A DNA stretch of 64,000 bases from Marsupella aquatica (lineage: Eukaryota > Marchantiophyta): contig OZ316892.1 in assembly GCA_973895155.1 (NCBI GenBank), positions 22,320,001 through 22,384,000 on the forward strand, written 5' to 3'. Made by a program: the position numbers and the translations under genes. Below, one piece after another: positions 23,888-34,879 of this stretch; position 1 is the stretch's first letter; every line of letters begins with the position of its first letter. A model generated the notes under the pieces. That model was given only the letters and a program-made list of their open reading frames with translations. It did no database searches and was not told the DNA's origin.

Positions 23888-24075
23888 TGAACGCGTAGCC
23901 TTCCCCAATTCGATCATTCTGGGGTTATCAATTTCATTCATCCTGCGTACTTACTAGTGTGGAACGTCAGCTCACTCATTTGGCTAGAACAGATCCAGGA
24001 TCGTCCTGAAACAAGATTTGGAATGTTGGCCCAAAATTCGAAGGCAAAGCTGGGTGGTACTATAGTGTGAGTCAA

Positions 24076-24147
24076 ATGGATCCCAACGACATGTTCTATG
24101 GTGACGACGATCCAGCGTGGTTGAATGCCACTAACGGTGACGACTAG
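24076..24147 (+). CDS. Micropeptide D2 (type I, 23 aa)
   Basis: The ORF reads MDPNDMFYGDDDPAWL plus NATNGDD and ends in TAG. D21 has become G, the residue used at the equivalent place in type III. It corresponds to A2, since CCAAAATTCGAA/CCCGGATTTCGAA precedes both. Confidence 0.75.
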   Translation: MDPNDMFYGDDDPAWLNATNGDD

Positions 24148-24263
24148 TGAACGCGCAGCCTTTTCCAACTCGATCCTTCTGCGGGGAAATTGATGCACCT
24201 TCGTGCTTACTAGTATCCAACGTTAATTAGCGCAAAGCTGGGTGCTGCCTTAGTGTCACTGAA

Positions 24264-24335
24264 ATGGATCCCAACGACTTGTTCTATGGTGACGACGATC
24301 CAGCATGGTTGAATGCCACCAACGATCGAGACTAA
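24264..24335 (+). CDS. Micropeptide D3 (type I variant, 23 aa)
   Basis: The ORF reads MDPNDLFYGDDDPAWL plus NATNDRD and ends in TAA. M6 to L is conservative, while D22 to R places a basic residue in the acidic tail. It is the counterpart of A4. Confidence 0.7.
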   Translation: MDPNDLFYGDDDPAWLNATNDRD

Positions 24336-24553
24336 TGAACGCGCAGCCTTCTTCAACTCGATCATTCTGCGGGGAGATCAATTTCCATGCAACCTTGGTA
24401 CTTACTAGTGTGGAACGTCAGCTCACTCATTTCATTAGACACGATTCCAGGATCATCCTGGAAACATATCGATTCCAGCTAATTTCGGCATCTTCATCGG
24501 TCGAATTTGGGCCGGATTTCATTTTAGCCGGGTAATGCCATAGTCTCGCTGAG

Positions 24554-24601
24554 ATGGATCCCAACAATGTGTTCTACGGTGATGATTCTCACCATGGTTG
24601 A
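24554..24601 (+). pseudogene. Micropeptide D4, frameshifted
   Basis: ATG is kept and the frame begins MDPNNVFYGDDS, but loss of one C after GATTCTC shifts it to HHG and a TGA at 24,599-24,601. The old coding sequence (TGGTTGACTGCCTCCAATGG) continues out of frame to about 24,627. It is the counterpart of A5, which is broken differently. Confidence 0.75.
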
Positions 24602-24609
24602 CTGCCTCC

Positions 24610-25300
24610 AATGGCGACGACAGCTGAACATTCAGATGGCCTTCTGCATGGCAACATCTGGCGGAACTTGAATGAGGAGGTGCATTCTAGTCGGCTCGAT
24701 TTACTTCGGCTTAGCTGACAGCAATGTCATTGAGTGGACCCAGAAGAATGACTTCAGCCTGTAGCTGCAGCGAGAACTATGGGAGATGTCAAACATTGGC
24801 TCAGCCTCAACCGCTCACGTCCAGGGTAAGGCACCGTTGGTATCCAGTGTATATGAAAAACCCCGTGATCTTGACTTTTCTAAACTAATAGGTACCTAGG
24901 ATACAATAGTGGGACGTGACCATTTCGATCACTCCTTCAGAAATACTCAAGAAGTAAGGTTCTCATTATTTAGAGCTTGGAGCTTCTAAAGTTCTGCACA
25001 TTTGCAGAATCTACAAATTAACATTTAGTTTTGATACATTTGATTCAATGTACCAGAACTGCTATGTTTACAAATAACAAGAACCCTTAGTAGACCAGTC
25101 CAAGGCTGTCATCTGGACGCTTGTAAAATATTAGGTACCTAGGATACAGTAGTAATAACGTTCTCATTATTTAGAGCAAAACGCACCTGTCTCCACATTT
25201 GCAGAAGAAAGAAATTGAAATTCATTTTCTGATACATTTGATTTAGTGTACTAGAATTTCTCTTCTTTACAAATAAAATAAAGAATTCTTTGCTGGAAGG
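24610..25300 (+). ncRNA. Conserved downstream block of locus D, internally duplicated
   Basis: AAGGCACCGTTGG (24,828) marks the core shared with B, C, E and F. A hairpin with outer stem GTGA/TCAC lies at 24,916-24,932, followed by CCTTCA. About 200 bp are then repeated: AGGTACCTAGGATAC, GTTCTCATTATTTAGAGC and CACATTTGCAGAA occur at 24,891-25,015 and again at 25,133-25,206. Locus A has only the second part. Confidence 0.5.
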
Positions 25301-25399
25301 ACCTAAATTCGAGCACTTCAGTCTACAAGTCAAAATCAGAAACTGCTTATATTTTATGGATAACTGTAAGTCAAGTATGTAAGTCAAGTATGCTATCTG

Positions 25400-28200
25400 G
25401 TTTTCTTTCTAAGCCCGGGTTTCTAAGAGTATAAATGCTTATCACACTGTATCATCGTTATTCACACTACGTGTACAGAACCATTCAACCCTCTAACAAG
25501 AACAATCATTTCCATCAAAACAAATAATTATGGAAGAAAAGTCTCAAGCCAAGGCAATTCATTTTTTTGTCTGACTGCTGTGAAACGACGCATTTTTGAC
25601 CAGAAGTTTTCAATTACTTTCTCAGGGACTTGGGTGGTAGCTAGTCAAAATATTTGTTTGCTTGGGGAAACTAACCTCGGGAGCCTCAATTTAAGGGATA
25701 TGTGCAAAGTTTTCAAATAAATAATACCCTAAAATTTTAAAAAAATCACGTAAATTATTATTATTATTGTTAACCCCTAATTTTATGAAATATTTTAAGA
25801 ATATTTTCACATTTGATATTAAAAACCCCTATAATTCTTATAATTCTTATAATTCTTATAACTCTGAAAATTGGATTAAACATCCCTATATTTTCTCAAC
25901 ATAATTTTTAAATGTAGTTTGTGCAAATTGAATTAAAAAACCCCTAACTTCTTTGTGTGAGGATTGGTCAGAAGAAAAGAAATGAGTACCCCGGGCAACC
26001 AACACAATGAAAGACCTATGGATAGGCATATGGAGGGGACTTAGGCAAGGCACACTAAAACCTGACACCACAGGATAGGGCATCAAAATATGACATAATT
26101 ATAGGGATGTATGTAAAACTGCTTTATTTTCTTTAAATCAGAGAGTGCACACCGTGTATTATCACCATTTGACGTGTGATTTCTGGCAAGGAATGATATG
26201 GCACCTGTCTCCATGCCTGCTGTCCATAGTTGTTGAATTACCTTAGTAGTAAGTTGGTTTGTGCAAACAATTAACCAAAATTTCTGTAAAAATTTTCCCA
26301 GAAAAGTATGCTGGCCATTTCGCGAAATTGGCAATAAATTACAATGCAACCTGACAGCTTCAAAAACATTTATTGGGAAAAATGCTCTGAAAATGTGTAT
26401 TTTATTAAATATTATCTTCTGGCCAGGTAGTAACGCAAATAGTACACTCAAAACTGTTCTCAGAAAGCAATTGGTTCAAGAAAATGAAAGTGAGTGTAAA
26501 GATAAACATGAATTACATACACAAGCTCAAACACTTCTCAATCAATTCTATTCCTCTCCAAGCAATTAGGCGAGTACCCCTTGGTTATGTAAACTTATTT
26601 TATTGAATTATTTGGAGCCATGAATAGTTGCACATTGGAATAGATAGATGAGGACAAATATTCAATGGAGGTGAATTTTAAAGGTAATTAGGACACAAAT
26701 GGTCAAATTTGTTTCTTCTTGCATAACCAAGGGTTCTTGTTTGTGATAAACCATGCTGATATGGCTGCACGCACATCCAGGACTTTTGGAATAAATTTCT
26801 CATAGGAGTTGGTAAATATTTTGTATAGGGTATTCGAGGTCAACCTTTACCTGGATGCCATATATATCTTGCCGCAATAGTATACCCACCCATCATTGGT
26901 CTGGACCTCTTGAGTCAAATTTAGGTTATAGGCAGGACGCCCAATGCAAGACAAGAAGTATTGTTAAAGGTACTCCATCACTCAAAATTAATAGAAAGTA
27001 CAATCTACAGTGGACAAGTGCAGCATTTATAATTCCATTCTGTGGGTAATTGCAGGGTGGTCATGTGGTCCCTCAAAAATATTGCAAATTCCTTTGTAAA
27101 TGCACCAAAAAATGCACGGTCCCTAAGTGCAGGCTGCCCCGCCACTAAACTCCAAATAAATAAGGGCATTTCAATCAGTCTATAAGAGTACAGATACATT
27201 AATAAATTATTGCAACAGATATGTTAGATGCATCTATCCAACAACACATTGGAGTTTCATGCATTTTCATGGTAGACGTACTTATGATGCAGTTTGGAAA
27301 GTGCAACATGCACTTATGATGAAGTGCATAAAGTGGACACTTGCAGGCTTGGGGTCTCGTCCAGGGACCTGCACTTAAACACGGTGGTAGACTGTATGCA
27401 TGCTGGATCATTCATTTGGACGAGCGCCACTTCAATGGCACATATTCTTGGCACATGTTGTTGCAGCTATGGCGAATGAGGGAAGGCAAGTAATTTGAAT
27501 AGGGAGCACAACCAGGTTACCAATATGGAAGTGAACTTTTGAGAACAGCCGTGAGCAAGCTGGCAGTCAATTTTTGACTCACTCCGACATACAGAAGGAA
27601 ACTTGGTTTGAGTCCCAGTTCCCAAGTCATGCACCTGCACGTGTTTTTAGAATTTGAAAGGAGACTTGCAGACAGAAAACAAATTTTGTGCTCCAATCTG
27701 AAACTCCCAAATCAGCCAGAAAGAGGCAATATAATCTGCTTTCTAACATTCCCACTTGGATTTCTGTACAGTGCCCCGTTTGGCACTCATTCCTCTCCTT
27801 AATAGTGCTATTTGGCTCCACAATTTAATGAAAATCTCTGGTGGATTCAGATTTTGTCATGGCTACCAATTTAATCTTATAGTAGAGAGTAAATATGCTC
27901 GAGGGACTTTACTTTAACAGAGCTCCCTACATCATGAGTGACTTGTCACCCAACCTTTCCTTTTCCACACTGTCTGAAAATTAGCTACTTTAGAGGTATC
28001 CCAAAAGCACACAATTTACAAAAGCACACAATTCAGAACTACTAACGAGGTTGTCAATTCTAGGTTCACCCTCAAGAAGTCTTGAGATGGGCTTTAGGCT
28101 CCATCGGGAACCCAGGTTTCGGCTCACTTGTTCATCTGGCAGCTTGGTCTATTCTGATTGTACTTTTCTTTACATTAATAGTGGACCCACATACCCATCA
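25400..28200. other. Non-genic spacer between D and E
   Basis: I see no supported gene. The overlapping frames of 122 and 102 aa at 26,083-26,569 lie on opposite strands and show no domain. An AT-rich stretch (25,670-25,960) with repeated ATAATTCTT looks like a worn MITE. Segments around 26,066 and 27,540-27,770 align with the A-B spacer. Confidence 0.5.
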
Positions 28201-28206
28201 AGAATG

Positions 28207-28845
28207 GTACTATCTACACTTGGTATGCCCGGCCTATCATCTCTTGTCCCATCAAGAAGGGCCCTACCATAGCACCCGGATGTTGTGCTCAAAATGGATT
28301 TTAAAGGTAAGAGACTAGCTGTACTTTTTATTCAATGTTATTTGTTATTTGCTTTCTGTTCAACATTTTACTTTAAATTGTTTTATATTGAGCACAAATA
28401 ATAAAAGTTCATGCATCATATAATAATATCAATAAAGACAATGTTCATTTTTGAATAGTGTACTACAAGTACAAACAAAACAAATGGTCAAAACTCAAAT
28501 ACAATGTTAGGAGTGCACTATTCAAATATAGCACCCAATTGCCCACTATCTTGGGAAAAGCTGCAGCTAAAGAGCGATGTGACTTTTATGTGTAATAGGT
28601 CCCCAAGTTATCTCCTAGTAATTATTTAGCACCATTTGCTGCCCGTTAGCTTTACAAATATTGGGGGCTATAAAATGATTCCACATTCTCTTGTAGCTCC
28701 GGGTAAACTATTAGATTGCCATAAAATGATTGCACCCTCTTTTCTAGCCACAGGCACACTATTTTTAGGATGCTAGAAACTACTTTAGGATGTTAAATAA
28801 CTAATAGATTAGCGTTAGGCCGGGCATACCAAGTGTAGATAGTAC
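28207..28845. repeat. Perfect 30-bp inverted repeat with a 579-bp interior
   Basis: Positions 28,207-28,236 (starting GTACTATCTACACTTGG) are the exact reverse complement of 28,816-28,845. The interior is AT-rich and contains no gene. Arms this exact in otherwise worn sequence suggest a young insertion or recent local inversion. No clear target duplication is seen just outside. Confidence 0.8.
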
Positions 28846-29060
28846 GTCATAACTTTTAGCAGGTACATATCCATAAATTATTTTTGCGCGTAACGCACAC
28901 AATAACTTGACTTTGTAGACCGATTTGGTCAGGCTTGTCCAGTCCCAGTCCATCACAGGCTTGAGCATCCTTTGCACATGGTTGACCAGGCCTCAGCTGC
29001 TCGGCACAAGGAAGCAAGCCTCGCTCCTAACTTCTCATTAGTGCCTCGGTCACCTTATTT

Positions 29061-29243
29061 TATAAAGGACCGCCGCCATTTTCATTGTTCAATACTAACT
29101 TCTTCTTCATTCACCTCACTCACGACGCTCGATCAGATCTCAAAAAATTCTGGTCCATAGCTTTGGACATCATCTTTTCATTCGATCTATCGTCCAATTG
29201 ATAACCAATTGCAGAGTTGTCAAATTAATTTCTCGCTGCGCAA
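29061..29243 (+). promoter_or_regulatory. TATA box and AUG-free leader of locus E
   Basis: TATAAAG at 29,061-29,067 begins an ATG-free leader of about 180 nt. CACATGGTTGACCAGGCCTC (28,975-28,994) matches locus B exactly and includes a W-box core. Confidence 0.7.
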
Positions 29244-29315
29244 ATGGATCCCAATGATATGTTCCATGACGATGATGCGCCAGCGTGGTTGACAGCCTCA
29301 AGCGATGACGACTGA
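29244..29315 (+). CDS. Micropeptide E (type II, 23 aa)
   Basis: The ORF reads MDPNDMFHDDDAPAWL plus TASSDDD, ending in TGA. It is the duplicate of B, with Y8 to H and T20 to S. It keeps D9, the residue that marks type II. Third-position changes relative to B include AAC/AAT, TTT/TTC, GAC/GAT and CCC/CCA. Confidence 0.8.
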   Translation: MDPNDMFHDDDAPAWLTASSDDD

Positions 29316-29765
29316 CGATGAACATTGCCATCGGCATTTGAGGATTAGGAAGGTCGTGGACATCAAGTATTCAGCTCGAGTCCTCCCGTTCCAGCATAGA
29401 GCTTTTGTCACTAGATTGGTGAGAGATTGAGGTATGCAATGCCCTTGAAAACACTCCAATGATGATCGCAGACATCAAGGATTCAGCTCGATGGTCTAGC
29501 TCTCGCATATATTAGCATACAGCTTTGCTCATTCGATAGGTAAGAGATTGAGGATCTGGAAAATACTTTGTAGGCTGAGCTGAAGCCTTGAGACATATGT
29601 GTGTCATTGCTTGACATCCATCCATGTACCCGGGTTTCCTCCCTTCCATCCACCCCGCCATCAACATCCTGGAAGGTGCTGATCTTTTCACCGTTGGCAG
29701 ACAGGGTTAATTTGTCCATAAGGCGAAGCTACAAAGTTGTCTTCTGACTGACGTGCATGCACCGA

Positions 29766-29827
29766 AACGATTTCTTTAATTTTGGTGATGACGCGCCTTG
29801 GTAATGACTACCTCCAAAGACAACTGA
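29766..29827 (+). pseudogene. Relic of a second micropeptide unit in locus E
   Basis: AACGATTTCTTTAATTTTGG and then TGATGACGCGCCTTGG, ACTACCTCCAAAG and ACAACTGA follow the family order NDMFYGDDAPWLTASND, but with insertions, a stop, and no start codon. Locus B has no trace of it. E probably gained it by a partial local duplication (CATCAAG.ATTCAGCTCGA occurs twice, near 29,361 and 29,473). Confidence 0.6.
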
Positions 29828-29849
29828 TGAGACGGGCATGAGACATTTG

Positions 29850-30230
29850 GCTCTCCGCAGAACTTCACTTCAAGGAGTAAGGTAGATCTCGAAGGGGGGT
29901 CTATTTCCACCGGCTCAGCTCGCGACAATGCCATTCAAAGAACACGGAAGAATGGCTCGAAATGGCGTGAAGATTTGGAGGACTTGTCCAATCCTTGGTC
30001 AACCTCAACAAAAGTGTTTCAAGTTGATCGAAGCACCTTTGGATCAGGTTGAGAAAGCCAGCTGTCATCAGAATTGTTGAACTTAGTAGTAGCTAATGAT
30101 TGATTCTTTTGGGAGGTGCTCGATTTCGGCACCCTTCATACATTAGACAGTAGATCTCAGTGCACACGAGACTCGTAATCAGCGAGCTTCAAAAGACATG
30201 GATGATTTATCAAATCCTGATACTTATACA
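29850..30230 (+). ncRNA. Conserved downstream block of locus E with hairpin
   Basis: AAGCACCTTTGGATCAGGTT (30,031) is the diverged core. The hairpin GGTGC/GCACC lies at 30,115-30,133 with loop TCGATTTCG, followed by CTTCAT. It then shares AGACAGTAGATCTCAGTG and AAAAGACATGGAT with locus B. Confidence 0.5.
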
Positions 30231-30779
30231 AATATTCTTTGTGAGAAGACCCTAAGACGCAGGGGCTTCCACCTTCAATCTGAACAATGATTAGAATCTC
30301 CTGTATTTTCCCGGACGGCAATATATCAAGCTTGCGCGCGTTCCATGCATTCATCGTAAAGTACCTTAGAGCTATCATGTATTTGGGTGGTCGGGTTCGA
30401 AAGAGATTGAATTGTGCGCTATCTATCTACACCAGTCAATTGTATAATAATTCACGCGTAATCACACATAATAGACTACTTGATATCCATTGCCCGAAAC
30501 TTGGGGATTTCGACGGACAATGATGTGGGATTTCATTATATGGATGCAAACATACTCGAAATTCGTGAAGAAAACAAGACCAGAAGAAAAAATATTCAGC
30601 CCGTAGAAATCACCAGTGAACAATCACTGGACAATTTCGGATTTTACCCCCCGGGAGAAACATATCATTTGTAATTATGTGAGAGAGAAGGCCCTTAAGC
30701 ATCGATAAATATTTTCAATATGGTCCAATTCTGGTCATCTGCAAGTCAGACCACGAGTCATTCACGGTAAAGCATCTAA

Positions 30780-30897
30780 GCGGGAAATCCTTGTTCTCCT
30801 ACAAGGTGAAAGACCTCACTTCGATAGGCGAGAGGTGTAAGCATGTTCTCTACAAGGTGAAAGACCATCACTTAGATAGGAGAGAGGTGTAAGCACC
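30780..30897. repeat. Short tandem duplication in the E-F spacer
   Basis: Two units carrying CTACAAGGTGAAAGACC and GAGAGGTGTAAGCA lie next to each other, about 52 bp apart. The surrounding 30.5-32.2 kb region shows no gene and aligns with 14.4-16.8 kb. Confidence 0.8.
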
Positions 30898-32499
30898 GCG
30901 ACGTGTTCAGCTTATTGGTACTATAATTACCCTCAGTGGTAAGTATAACACGCGCCTTAATATGCCTGGATCCGAAGGGAGACCAGAGGGTCGCAGGGGA
31001 TTTTATTTTTGTCGGTTATCACAAAACAAAGGAGCACGTAATTACGATCAACTCTGCCTCGAAATAGCTTTCAGTAACCCACGAGTCCATGACAACTCGT
31101 TCACTTCATTGATGGAAATGTCTAGACCTTTCCTATCAACTTCAATAGCCCTGAATATACAGTTATGATTGATGGCGAAGTCCGTAAGTTTGAGAGCCTA
31201 GCGCAAAGAAAATTTGTGGTCTCCAGCAGTCCTTCACACTCATTGGACCCACATTGGATCTGGTATAGTCAATACAGAAACACGTACAGGTTACGCAATC
31301 ATCTTCACGGAAAACTTCGCAGAAGACTCTAGCCGGGAGTATATGTTACCGAAGGGGCACCCCTGCATACCGTGATAATCCTAGTTTTTTTTCTTTCAAT
31401 CAATGAATGCAACCACATTTTGATGTGTGATTACCAGCATGGTTACCGAAGTCGGAAACACGTACTTGTGCACTTTTGACAGAGCCGCCATTCTGAAAAG
31501 TGCACACGAAAAGAGCCTGACACAGCGTTCGGGACCACCCCGCAGATCAGCAGGGAATAACACAAGTGTACGACAAACCGCTCGGATTTGAAACGACATG
31601 AGTTGACTGACCAGTGAACACAATTCTGGTAGATCATGATGGAAGTATAAAGAAAAATCACAAGAATTTCCTGATACAAAGTGCAGTACTGCAGTGGGCT
31701 ATTCTGTGAGTACATTAAGTTGTGAAATGTCCCTTAATTGCATTTCTGGCCGCTGCCCGTCCGCTCCCGGTATAACCTGAGTGCCTCTATGGATGGAGGG
31801 CCAATCGCCCGTCAGGTGGGTACAGTGCTATTGCTGCACTTGTTCAATCAGTACTAGGGGTCTCAAATCACAAACCTGGTGTACCTTAACTTAGTCATCA
31901 AGATTACCTACAGAAAAAAAATACAGTCCATAAATACTATTCCAAGTACAATCCAGAGCTACTAGTTCAATTTGTTCAGACAACAATACATAACTACGAG
32001 ACCAGGTAAAGTATTCAGGTGCTCTGAGAATTTGACACGCTCTTACGTCTACTCATCACAATGGTAGGTGCAACGAGTAGTAGCACAATTTGAAGTGCTG
32101 AAAATAGAAAGTAAAATATGGCAAAGAAACAAGATACCCCCTCCTAGGACTTAGGGGTCGGACTTAGGGGGTCCCTTACAGGAGACATCACTATCAGCCT
32201 TTTTGGGTGGTGAAAATCGCTATTGGCTACCTTTGGAGAAACATAAAAAACCACAAATGTAATCTATTTCCCTTCCCGACAAGTCTTGATCCTGTTCTCT
32301 GGTTTGTGCTGTCATATTATTACCATCAACTATTTGTGACGAACTGCGCGTCGCAGTTGGTCGCTGACTCGGTCCGGTCGTACCGTAGGAAGTGTCCACA
32401 TCTCTAGCTTTGGCCATGTGGTTTGATGTACGTCCGGGACGAGCTTCGGCATGTAGGTGAGTGGCGACCGGGTTTGGCTGGATCAGAAGATCGCAGAAC

Positions 32500-32781
32500 G
32501 ATGAAGTCCTGAAGTCAATCTCACATTCTTCAAAATACACACGCTATTTCATTTGGTAAGCTTTCTCATTTGATGGCTCAGCTTTCTCTAACAGCTGCGT
32601 CTTCTCTCCGACTCAGAAAGTTCTTCCATTCGTCTATTGCAGGTTACGGACAATTTGCAATCCACGGCTATAATTGAGATAGCCATCGCACACTCGTAGA
32701 GTCAGGCTCTGTCATATTCTCTGAGTGATTATGGGTGTCAATAGCTTCAGACGATAAAGTTCAGCCCTCTGATGCATGAAA
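32500..32781 (+). promoter_or_regulatory. Decayed promoter and leader of locus F
   Basis: The position equivalent to TATAAAG of locus C reads GATGAAG (32,500-32,506), so the TATA box is lost. The leader has gained ATGs, near 32,572 (inside the presumed intron), near 32,728 (followed by 7 codons and TAA) and at 32,774, ahead of the peptide. Surrounding sequence still aligns with locus C. Confidence 0.6.
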
Positions 32782-32856
32782 ATGGATCCTAATGATATGT
32801 TCTACGGTGATGATGCGCCAGCCTGGTTGACGGCCTCCAACGGCTACGACTGCTGA
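32782..32856 (+). CDS. Micropeptide F (type III, 24 aa)
   Basis: The frame is intact: MDPNDMFYGDDAPAWL plus TASNGYDC, ending in TGA. It is the duplicate of C; E22 of C corresponds to Y here. With its TATA box gone and upstream ATGs present, it may be silent although the ORF survives. An out-of-frame ATG eight bases upstream opens a short frame that overlaps the peptide start. Confidence 0.65.
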   Translation: MDPNDMFYGDDAPAWLTASNGYDC

Positions 32857-33019
32857 AACTGGATGTGTCGCGACTATCAATATCTAGGGGTCTGATCAGT
32901 TCTGATCGAGGATGAGGGACCTGATCAAAATTTCCATCGTATTCAATCCAGACATGGTCCAAATTGGGATTTCTGATTCGATGACCTGGCTCAGAAAACT
33001 GAATGGCCGGCAGAGGCTG

Positions 33020-33250
33020 CAGAAAGTGGACCCTAAACTGGTGACATACAAGCTAAAGCACCGTTGGATAAGGTCTTGCTGAAACCTTTCAATGATTAGA
33101 ATCTTGTACGCTAGTATCTTCGATAGAGAGAGCGTAAAGCTTTGGGAAGTGTTCAGCTCGACTACCCCTTCAGAAGCACACAGTAAACGTTTCGGCTGAC
33201 ACGATAGTTGTACATATTGGTATTGAATTTGACTTCCGGAGACATTGATC
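33020..33250 (+). ncRNA. Downstream block of locus F, hairpin weakened
   Basis: AAGCACCGTTGGATAAGGTC (33,056-33,075) and ACACAGTAAACGTTTCGGC match locus C closely. In the hairpin (33,149-33,165) the right arm reads GACTAC rather than GAGCAC, leaving one mismatch and a G-U pair. This fits decay of the whole locus. Confidence 0.45.
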
Positions 33251-34213
33251 CCGGTGTACATTACCATATTTATGCAGGCCACTAATGCCTTGGCCCACCT
33301 TCAAGATTATACCAGTGTGTATATCCCGCTGTCGATTATGCCATTTTGGAATTTGATCAATGTATCCTTTGGAGTAAAATTGCACGTGGTTGTTCTATTG
33401 GAAGTCATGAACCTAGCTTTGATTTATACATGTGGTCTCACAAGTTGAACGGGAGACATCTTGAAGGTGAGCTGTGTTAGATTTCAGTAAAACAAAATAT
33501 ACATGAACATCGGTTGTAGAGAAAAAGCTCGAATTATAAAGTATTCGATCGAGGTCAGTGGACGCACGTCCTTGTCAACCAATTCAGTGAATCCATACAC
33601 CGTCGATTACTTGTGTTGCCCCCAGCTAGCGTCCAGTGCATCGGTCATCTGGCGAACAATTGGATATATTGGGTGATTCATCCGCTTGAATGGACGAAAC
33701 TCAGTACACCTACTTGCAGGGGAATCAGGAGTTGGATTTACGTTGGGGATGCGTTCGTTTGGGACTTCTTAACTAGTCGGGGAGTCGGAATTTCTCAAGA
33801 ATTCTTAGACACGGGCTCCGAGAATGACAATCTGAATTACACTTCAAAGCCCAACGTTCAAGGTGACACATCATGACAGGACAGTGTCAGGCAACAAGGA
33901 AAATGCCTAGAGCTTTGAAATCTCAGAATCGCAAAGGATAGTTAGACACGTTCTAGACCCCGAATCAGTTACAAGGCAGACGACTGGATAGCAAATCCAC
34001 CTACGTGAGTTTGAATAGTTGTTGAAGCGTGCTGCAGTTTATATGGTACCGTATGATCGAAGAAAGGTACACCTTGGATTTAGCACTCGGTAGTTTTTCA
34101 AAGCAAGTTCATTCGGTGCAACTACGCTCCAGCCTCCGGAGACTTCGGGCTACAGCCCACAGCTGGCCACATTGCCCCCAGCATTCAGAAATCATCAGAC
34201 CCGCACCGATTAT
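33250..34213. other. End of the second duplicated segment
   Basis: I see no gene. Homology with the C tail continues to about 33,830 (ATCCGCTTGAATGGA.GAAACTC, GGGCTCCGAGAATGAC; counterpart about 18,275-18,415) and then stops. Confidence 0.55.
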
Positions 34214-34322
34214 AATAAGAAGCATGAGAGACGAGTGGTTCGGACGGCACCATTAAAATAAGAAGCGTGAGAGACGAGTGGTTCGGCCGGCACCATTAAA
34301 AATAAGACGCGTGAGAGACGAG
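34214..34322. repeat. 43-44 bp tandem repeat, about 2.5 copies
   Basis: Units start with AATAAGAAGC and contain GAGAGACGAGTGGTTCGG. They begin at 34,214, 34,257 and 34,301. Confidence 0.9.
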
Positions 34323-34403
34323 TACAGTAGTTTGTGTTCAAAATTCAAAATTGTAGTAGTTGTGCAACAACCTATGACTAGTAGGGTTTTACTTCAATTA
34401 GAT

Positions 34404-34675
34404 CTAAAGGGTCTCACTATATGAATATATGAATGTCTAGCCACGTTTTACTGTGTCTCTCTCTATATCATATCACGTGACTTAACCCCATAAAATTAGA
34501 ATATTTTTTGGAATATTCTAAAAATTTGATTAATGTTCTTACAATTCATAAAATTAGATTTAAAATATTTTATTGTTCTTCTTGAGAAAATTTTTAAGTC
34601 TTTTTTTGAACCAATAAAACTACTTACATTTGGCTGCACGTGAGGTGTGGTTGTTGAGTAAATGAAACCCCCAAG
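34404..34675. mobile_element. hAT-type MITE (GGGGTYTCAC family), 272 bp
   Basis: The left end CTAAAGGGTCTCAC and right end ATGAAACCCCCAAG are flanked by AATTAGAT and AATCAAAT (6 of 8 match). The interior AT-rich sequence follows the family. Confidence 0.65.
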
Positions 34676-34879
34676 AATCAAATGGTCATGATTGTTTAGT
34701 TAAGATTGGAACTAAGGTGGATTGTGAAGGATTGTTCAGAGCACGCATTCCTCTACCACTCAATTAATGCAACTCCCCTATTTTCCCAAGTTTTAGTACT
34801 TCAACTTTACGTTTTGGCACCCTTCACTTCTTGTCGCCCGCTCCGGCCCAATTTACTTTGTGCAATCAACTTCTTCTTT

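Noticed and set aside
26083-26569. 122-aa (minus) and 102-aa (plus) genes
   Set aside because: They overlap on opposite strands, lack domains and have no conserved counterpart in the paralogous A-B spacer.
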